64,000 bases of DNA from Roseibacillus ishigakijimensis (GTDB taxonomy: Bacteria; Verrucomicrobiota; Verrucomicrobiia; Verrucomicrobiales; Akkermansiaceae), in contig NZ_JAENIO010000001.1 of NCBI RefSeq assembly GCF_016595415.1, forward strand, positions 62,001 through 126,000, given 5' to 3'. Under the pieces are notes generated by a model. The model searched no databases. It had not been told where the DNA came from and saw only the letters and a list, made by a program, of their open reading frames with translations. Positions 61,194 through 64,000 of the stretch are shown here, in pieces. The first letter of the stretch is position 1; each line of letters starts with the position of its first letter. Made by a program: the position numbers and the translations under genes.

Positions 61194-61760
61194 ATGACTC
61201 CCACAGTTCGCAGCGCTCTCTTCGTCGCGTTTCTCTTGGTTCTCCTATTCGGACGCCAAGTGGCAACGCACTACGAAATTCAGCATTTCCAGCCCTACCT
61301 CGCTCTCTGCTTCGCCTTGGCCGCCCTCAAGCCAGCGCGCTGGCTCGCCCTTCCATTTCTCGGTTACTTGCTCTCCACCCTCTTCACGCAGGGCAACCTC
61401 GGGATCTGGGCCCTTCCCACCCTGCTCAGCTTCGCCCTGATAGCCCTCCTCGGCCGTCAGTTCCGCCAGATCCGCCGCACCTCCCTCTTGCTCGCCGGAT
61501 CCCTGGCAGGCGCAGCCGTTTTCTATCTCGTCACCAATTTTGCCAGCTGGCTCGCTTCCCCGGGTTACGCGAAAAGCTGGACCGGACTGGCCCAGGCCCT
61601 TTGGACCGGTCACCCGGGATATCCTCCCACGTGGAGCTTTTTCCGCAACGATGCCCTGTCCACCCTCCTTTTCACCGCCCTCATCCTTGTGGCCAATCGC
61701 CTCGCTTTCCCAAAAAGCCTCGCGGCCGAAGGCGAACTCACCCCGGTAGCCGCCCGCTGA
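61194..61760 (+). CDS. DUF6580-like membrane protein
   Basis: 188 residues from the ATG at 61194, with upstream starts at 61164 and 61143 possible. Five or six membrane helices: ALFVAFLLVLLFG, PYLALCFALAAL, LALPFLGYLLSTLF, LGIWALPTLLSFALIALLG, SLLLAGSLAGAAVFYLVTN, DALSTLLFTALILVANRLAF. The pattern matches the DUF6580 putative transport family (S-component like). Substrate unknown. It is divergent from mnmG. Confidence 0.7.
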   Translation: MTPTVRSALFVAFLLVLLFGRQVATHYEIQHFQPYLALCFALAALKPARWLALPFLGYLLSTLFTQGNLGIWALPTLLSFALIALLGRQFRQIRRTSLLLAGSLAGAAVFYLVTNFASWLASPGYAKSWTGLAQALWTGHPGYPPTWSFFRNDALSTLLFTALILVANRLAFPKSLAAEGELTPVAAR

Positions 61761-61945
61761 ATGCCGCCCAAAAGGCCACCGGAGCCACTCGGGATTTTCA
61801 TCAGGGGAGGGGAGAGCCACCAGTAGGGGCACCAGAGTGACCCCGATTTGACTTCCCTTTTCTCCCGACGCCCAAAAAACCCTGCCTTTGGGGGTCAAAC
61901 GCGGCTTGCCTGATGGGCATGGAGCGGGTATTCCCTCCCTGTAAC

Positions 61946-63028
61946 ATGATCGCATCACCCCAAACGAACGAAGGACTCGACTTCTCCGATTCGCCCATCA
62001 ACAAATCACTGAGCAGCGAAGAAAAGATCGAACTCTACCGCACCATGATGCGGATTCGGCGCTTCGAGACCATCTCGCTGAAATATTACAACTCAGGAAA
62101 AATGGGGGGATTCCTCCACCTCTACACCGGGCAAGAGAGCATCGCCACCTCCTGCGCCTCCTTGATGGGGGATCACGATCACATGATCACTGCCTACCGC
62201 TGCCATGGTCATGCCCTCGCAGTGGGCATGAACATGAAGGAATGCATGGCCGAGCTTTACGGGAAGAAAACTGGCTGCTCCAAAGGCAAGGGAGGCTCCA
62301 TGCACTTTTTTGCTCCTGACAAGAATTACTGGGGCGGGCATGGCATCGTGGGTGGCCAGATTCCCCTCGGAATCGGTCTTGCCTACGGCATCAAATACAA
62401 CGAGCAAGTGGGCTGTTCCCTCTCCTTCATGGGCGACGGGGCAGTGAACCAGGGAGCCGTGCACGAATCCCTCAACCTCGCCGCGCTCTTCGAGCTTCCT
62501 GCCGTCATCATCATCGAGAACAACGGGTATTCCATGGGCACCTCCCAAAAGCGCTCCTCGGCCTACCGCGATTGCCTGGCGCAACGGGCCGAATCCTATG
62601 ACATGGCCTGGGACCTCATCAACGGCGAGGACATCTATGAACTCCGCGCCAAACTTCACATCGCCATGGAACGGGCCCGCAAGGAATCCCTGCCTACCGT
62701 TCTTGAGATTCAGACCTACCGCTGGTATGGCCACAGCGTAGCCGACGCCAACGCCAAGAAATACCGCACCCCGGAAGAGATTCAAAAATACAAGGATGAA
62801 CACGATCCGCTCATTCTTTGGGAAAAGAAGCTCATCGCGGAAGGTCTCCTCACCGAAGAAGAAGCCAAGCAAATCGGCAAGGACGCACTCCAAGAAGCTA
62901 CCGAAGCGGCCGAATTCGCCGAGAGTTCACCCGCCCCCACCGCCGAAGACATTCAACAGCATGTCTACTGGGAGAGCGACAATGACACCGAGGCCTCCAA
63001 GATTGGCCGTCACTTCTTCAATGATTAA
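61946..63028 (+). CDS. pdhA: Pyruvate dehydrogenase E1 component, alpha subunit
   Basis: 360 residues from the ATG at 61946; an ATG at 61913 would add eleven. Thiamine diphosphate-dependent decarboxylation of pyruvate in the PDH complex. GGFLHLYTGQESIATS and HDHMITAYRCHGHALAVG are substrate blocks; MGDGAVNQGAVHESLNLAAL followed by IIIENNGYSMGT (GDG-x-NN) is the TPP motif. KRSSAYRD forms the regulatory loop region. It is followed by pdhB after 57 bp, with a parS-like site in the gap. Confidence 0.95.
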   Translation: MIASPQTNEGLDFSDSPINKSLSSEEKIELYRTMMRIRRFETISLKYYNSGKMGGFLHLYTGQESIATSCASLMGDHDHMITAYRCHGHALAVGMNMKECMAELYGKKTGCSKGKGGSMHFFAPDKNYWGGHGIVGGQIPLGIGLAYGIKYNEQVGCSLSFMGDGAVNQGAVHESLNLAALFELPAVIIIENNGYSMGTSQKRSSAYRDCLAQRAESYDMAWDLINGEDIYELRAKLHIAMERARKESLPTVLEIQTYRWYGHSVADANAKKYRTPEEIQKYKDEHDPLILWEKKLIAEGLLTEEEAKQIGKDALQEATEAAEFAESSPAPTAEDIQQHVYWESDNDTEASKIGRHFFND

Positions 63029-63035
63029 CCTGGCC

Positions 63036-63051
63036 TGTTCCACGTAGAACA
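63036..63051. promoter_or_regulatory. parS-like site 5
   Basis: TGTTCCACGTAGAACA in the pdhA-pdhB gap; has the canonical CG centre, 13 of 16 matches to parS. Confidence 0.65.
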
Positions 63052-63085
63052 CCGAACGAAACCAACTTTTACCCTTACTGAACAA

Positions 63086-64000
63086 ATGCGCGAAATCGAA
63101 TACCGCGATGCTCTCAATGAAGCCTTCGACGAGGAACTGGAACGCGATCCCAGTGTCGTCCTGATGGGCGAAGAAGTGGCTCAATACAACGGAGCCTACA
63201 AAGTCACCCGTGGCCTCTGGGAAAAATGGGGCGACAAACGAGTGGTCGATACCCCCATTTCCGAGGCCGGCTTTATCGGCATGGGCATCGGAGCCTCCAT
63301 GCTCGGCGTCCGCCCGGTGATGGAACTGATGTTCTGGTCCTTCCACTCCGTTGCCTTCGACCAATTGGTCAACAACGCCGCCTGTGTCCGCTACATGTCG
63401 GGCGGCCTTATCAATTGCCCCATCGTGATGCGAGGCCCGGCCAATGGCGGCACCAATGTGGGCGCGACCCACTCCCATTGCCCGGAAGGCCTCTTTGCGG
63501 CTTTCCCCGGCCTCAAAGTCGTGGTGCCAGCTACCCCAGCCGATGCCAAGGGCTTGATGAAATCGGCCATCCGCGACAACGATCCGGTCTACGTGATGGA
63601 GAACACCCTGCTCTACGGAAACAAGGGCCATGTGCCTGATCCTTCCGAAGGGGACTTCACCATCCCTCTCGGCAAGGCAGACATCAAACGCGAAGGAAGC
63701 GATATCTCCCTCATCGCCCATGGCCGCAGCGTCCTCCACGCCCTCGAAGCCGCCGAGACCCTGCAAAAGGAGCACAACATCTCGGCCGAGGTCCTCGACC
63801 TCCGCAGCATCCGGCCCCTCGACCAAGATGCCATCATCAAGACCGTGCAGAAAACCAATCGTGCGGTCCTGGTCGACGAGTCCAAGCCCTTCAATGGCGT
63901 CTCCTCCCAGATCGCCACTCTCATCCAGGAACACGCTTTCGACTACCTTGATGCCCCGGTGAAGCGCGTTTGCACCGTGGACGCACCCGCCATCTACTCC
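63086..64000 (+). CDS. pdhB: Pyruvate dehydrogenase E1 component, beta subunit (cut by window edge)
   Basis: The first 305 residues are present; the 3' end lies beyond base 64000. YRDALNEAFDEELERDPSVVLMGEEVAQYNGAYKVTRGL at the start (residues 5-43) and DTPISEAGFIGMGIGASMLG are the E1-beta landmarks, with the catalytic Glu in GEEV. The C-terminal transketolase domain begins near DISLIAHGRSV. It pairs with pdhA to form the alpha2beta2 E1. Confidence 0.95.
   Translation, partial: MREIEYRDALNEAFDEELERDPSVVLMGEEVAQYNGAYKVTRGLWEKWGDKRVVDTPISEAGFIGMGIGASMLGVRPVMELMFWSFHSVAFDQLVNNAACVRYMSGGLINCPIVMRGPANGGTNVGATHSHCPEGLFAAFPGLKVVVPATPADAKGLMKSAIRDNDPVYVMENTLLYGNKGHVPDPSEGDFTIPLGKADIKREGSDISLIAHGRSVLHALEAAETLQKEHNISAEVLDLRSIRPLDQDAIIKTVQKTNRAVLVDESKPFNGVSSQIATLIQEHAFDYLDAPVKRVCTVDAPAIYS

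Overview
The window looks like chromosomal DNA of a free-living Verrucomicrobiota bacterium of the Verrucomicrobiales type. This is an inference from gene content: two PEP-CTERM proteins, giant secreted proteins with calcium-binding (thrombospondin type 3) repeats and F5/8-like domains, a Rhodopirellula/Verrucomicrobium-type ECF sigma factor, a 3-keto-disaccharide hydrolase (DUF1080) protein, a twin-arginine Gfo/Idh/MocA oxidoreductase and a REP-associated tyrosine transposase. Base composition is fairly GC-rich with short AT-rich gaps. No phage, plasmid, CRISPR array, rRNA or classical insertion sequence was seen.

Layout. 1-3 kb: an alpha-2-macroglobulin gene cut by the left edge. 3-15 kb: mutS, a LysM lipoprotein, a PEP-CTERM protein, a HI0933-like flavoprotein, a secreted beta-helix protein, a PhoD-like phosphatase, argB and a RAYT transposase. 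A REPIN-like inverted pair of hairpins precedes mutS, and three direct repeats precede the RAYT gene. 16-20.5 kb: a coupled pair, one large secreted protein with HAF-like repeats, calcium repeats and a probable lysozyme-like C-terminus, and one membrane-anchored protein. 21-26 kb: mqo, then a three-gene proton-channel motor operon with one ExbB/MotA-like subunit and two paralogous ExbD/TolR-like subunits. 26-31 kb: DUF1080 protein, membrane protein, alpha/beta hydrolase, ECF sigma factor, second PEP-CTERM protein and the Gfo/Idh/MocA oxidoreductase. 31-45 kb: a tandem-duplicated gingipain-like (C25) protease and two paralogous F5/8-like/calcium-repeat surface proteins. 45-51 kb: GH2 beta-galactosidase, galactokinase and phosphofructokinase, a galactoside-to-glycolysis set.

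51-64 kb is mostly housekeeping: two membrane proteins, a small ORF, tsaE, rplU-rpmA, trmL, a PPP-family phosphatase, tyrS, tRNA-His, rnc, mnmG, a DUF6580-like membrane protein and pdhA-pdhB (pdhB is cut by the right edge). Five parS-like palindromes lie between 59.0 and 63.1 kb in and around mnmG, which suggests the centromere/origin-proximal part of the chromosome.

The strongest candidate for an undescribed system is the motor operon at 22.6-25.8 kb. Its two B-type subunits align residue for residue at the N-terminus, but only one keeps the membrane aspartate expected to carry protons. Next come the HAF/lysozyme-like secreted protein with its coupled membrane partner, the parS cluster and the REPIN-like element.
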